Below are positions 6,436 through 7,461 of a DNA stretch of 7,461 nt, piece after piece; the first letter of the stretch is position 1, and each line of letters starts with the position of its first letter. The stretch comes from an uncultured Jeotgalicoccus sp. (GTDB taxonomy: Bacteria; Bacillota; Bacilli; Staphylococcales; Salinicoccaceae): assembly GCA_947631305.1 (NCBI GenBank), contig CANRKV010000075.1:1-7461 (forward strand). Reading direction: 5' to 3'. The position numbers and the translations under genes are program-made. Below the pieces are notes generated by a model that searched no databases, was not told where the DNA came from, and saw only the letters and a list, made by a program, of their open reading frames with translations.

Positions 6436-7170
6436 ATGGCGCTGTTTGGTACTATCGTAGATGCTTCAGCTATTATTTTAGGCAGCATCATCGGTCTTTT
6501 TTGGAGAAATATTAATGAAAATATGAAATCTACTATCCTTCAGGCACTGTCAATTACCGTACTGGTTATCGGGATTGATATGGCACTCGAAGCTAACAGT
6601 ATACTGATTGTAGTCGTTGCCAGTCTCGCTCTCGGTTCCATGCTCGGTGAAAAATGGGACATTGAAGATAAAATGAATCACTTCGGCATCTGGCTCGAAA
6701 CGAAAACAGGTGCAACTGAAGGCGGTGCAGCAGCCGCTTTTGTTACCGCTACTTTAGTGTATGTCGTCGGTGCAGTCAGCATCATTGGTGCACTGGACAG
6801 CGGACTTCGAAACGATCATACCGTTCTTTTAACAAAGGCTTTAATCGACGGAGTCCTCGCTATTTTCCTGACATCCACTATGGGGATTGGAATTATGTTC
6901 TCTGCCATTTCCGTATTTCTGTTCCAGGGTGCGATTGCACTGTCAGCATCTCAAATTAACCGCTTTATACAGCCTGATTTGATGGATGACATTATTATTG
7001 CCATTACGGGTACAGGCGGGATTATGATTATTGCCATCGGTATCAGATTGCTCGGTCTGATGAATATAAGAGTAGCCAATATGCTCCCTGCGATACTGTT
7101 TGCAGTGCTGTTTGTAACGATTCAATATTACTGGGATACGATCAGTTTATTCTTTGTACAAATGTTCTAA
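6436..7170 (+). CDS. DUF554 family integral membrane protein (YdfK/YqgA-like)
   Basis: This 244-residue protein is mostly hydrophobic, with about six or seven membrane helices (near residues 3-22, 33-50, 55-70, 99-120, 138-163, 180-205 and 213-233). The N-terminus GTIVDASAIILGSIIGLF and the central FVTATLVYVVGAVSIIGALDSGL, with KALIDGVLAIFLTSTMGIGIMFSA after it, match the DUF554 pattern as I remember it. An acidic, basic-flanked loop lies around 71-95. Length is usual for the family. The function is not established; a transport or channel role is a guess from its topology. ATG 6436 follows GGGGGAG with a 5-nt spacer. The Nudix gene begins 22 nt after its stop, so the two are probably one operon. 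The gene is divergent from the MutS-like gene, and the half-site cluster lies between them. Confidence 0.9.
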   Translation: MALFGTIVDASAIILGSIIGLFWRNINENMKSTILQALSITVLVIGIDMALEANSILIVVVASLALGSMLGEKWDIEDKMNHFGIWLETKTGATEGGAAAAFVTATLVYVVGAVSIIGALDSGLRNDHTVLLTKALIDGVLAIFLTSTMGIGIMFSAISVFLFQGAIALSASQINRFIQPDLMDDIIIAITGTGGIMIIAIGIRLLGLMNIRVANMLPAILFAVLFVTIQYYWDTISLFFVQMF

Positions 7171-7192
7171 TTTCTGAGGAGATGAGTTTGCT

Positions 7193-7461
7193 ATGGAAGA
7201 TGAACAACTTAGTATTTTTGATTCCGACGGTCATCTGACAGGTACAACGTCACGTTCTGATGCTCATAAAAAAGGATTGTGGCACGAAACCTTCCACTGC
7301 TGGTTCATTGAAGTGGAAAAGAATAAAACCTTTATCCATTTCCAGCTGAGAAGTCCCGATAAGAAAGACTTTGCAAATATGCTCGATATTACAGCAGCAG
7401 GACACCTCACTTCCGAAGAGAGTGTTGAAGACGGTGTCCGGGAAATTAAGGAAGAACTCGG
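7193..7461 (+). CDS. Nudix hydrolase, IDI/YfcD-like (partial, cut by the window end)
   Basis: 89 complete codons are present; the rest lies beyond the window. The N-terminal part has SRSDAHKKGLWHETFHCWFIE (residues 20-40), the histidine-rich strand seen in isopentenyl-diphosphate-isomerase-like Nudix proteins. AGHLTSEE (69-76) leads into the Nudix box with REIKEELG at 83-90, whose glutamates bind the catalytic metal. The last glycine is read from its first two bases. The box fits A-x5-E-x7-RE rather than G-x5-E-x7-RE: Ala69 sits where the first glycine is expected and G70 is one place later. I recall such AAGH forms in this subfamily, so activity is probably kept. Likely role: hydrolysis of a nucleoside- or isoprenoid-diphosphate-like substrate, not identifiable here. 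ATG 7193 follows AGGAG (7177-7181) with an 11-nt spacer. Confidence 0.88.
   Translation, partial: MEDEQLSIFDSDGHLTGTTSRSDAHKKGLWHETFHCWFIEVEKNKTFIHFQLRSPDKKDFANMLDITAAGHLTSEESVEDGVREIKEEL

Noticed and set aside
1..7461. Defence system, mobile element or toxin-antitoxin module built around the UvrA-like and MutS-like ATPases
   Set aside because: No nuclease, methylase, recombinase, phage gene or repeat array was seen, codon use looks uniform, and each gene belongs to a family common in Firmicute chromosomes.

Overview
The window looks like chromosomal DNA from a low-GC Firmicute, most plausibly a member of the Staphylococcaceae (for example a Staphylococcus, Salinicoccus, Jeotgalicoccus or Macrococcus relative). 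This rests on strong AGGAGG-type ribosome binding sites, moderately AT-rich codon use, tight gene packing, and protein families typical of that group: a short UvrA paralogue, a staphylococcal-type Old Yellow Enzyme, a membrane-anchored MutS-like ATPase and an IDI-like Nudix protein. The genus is inferred from recall of these families. No rRNA, tRNA, IS element, integrase, CRISPR array or prophage gene was seen.

Layout. Positions 1-69 may hold the last 22 codons of an upstream gene. A rightward pair follows: a short UvrA-type double ABC ATPase (115-2373), then an FMN-dependent Old Yellow Enzyme family oxidoreductase (2472-3602). The 98-nt gap between them contains nested inverted repeats and a candidate promoter. 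A strong hairpin terminator at 3611-3649 separates this pair from a leftward pair. That pair is a membrane-bound MutS-like ATPase (4609-6222) followed 40 nt downstream by a ten-helix EamA/DMT-type permease (3648-4568). A 213-bp divergent intergenic region (6223-6435) carries a compact set of repeated half-sites. Rightward from it run a DUF554 membrane protein (6436-7170) and, 22 nt later, the first 89 complete codons of a Nudix hydrolase cut by the window edge.

How the genes work together. No single pathway is evident. The genes fit general maintenance and stress-tolerance roles: nucleic-acid-associated ATPases, reduction of electrophilic alkenes or quinones, small-molecule export, and nucleotide or diphosphate hydrolysis. 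Probable transcription units are [UvrA-like, possibly with OYE], [MutS-like + EamA] and [DUF554 + Nudix]. I found no convincing new multi-gene system. The points most worth a second look are the nested dyads before the OYE gene, the half-site cluster in the divergent region, and the domain losses in the UvrA-like and MutS-like ATPases.
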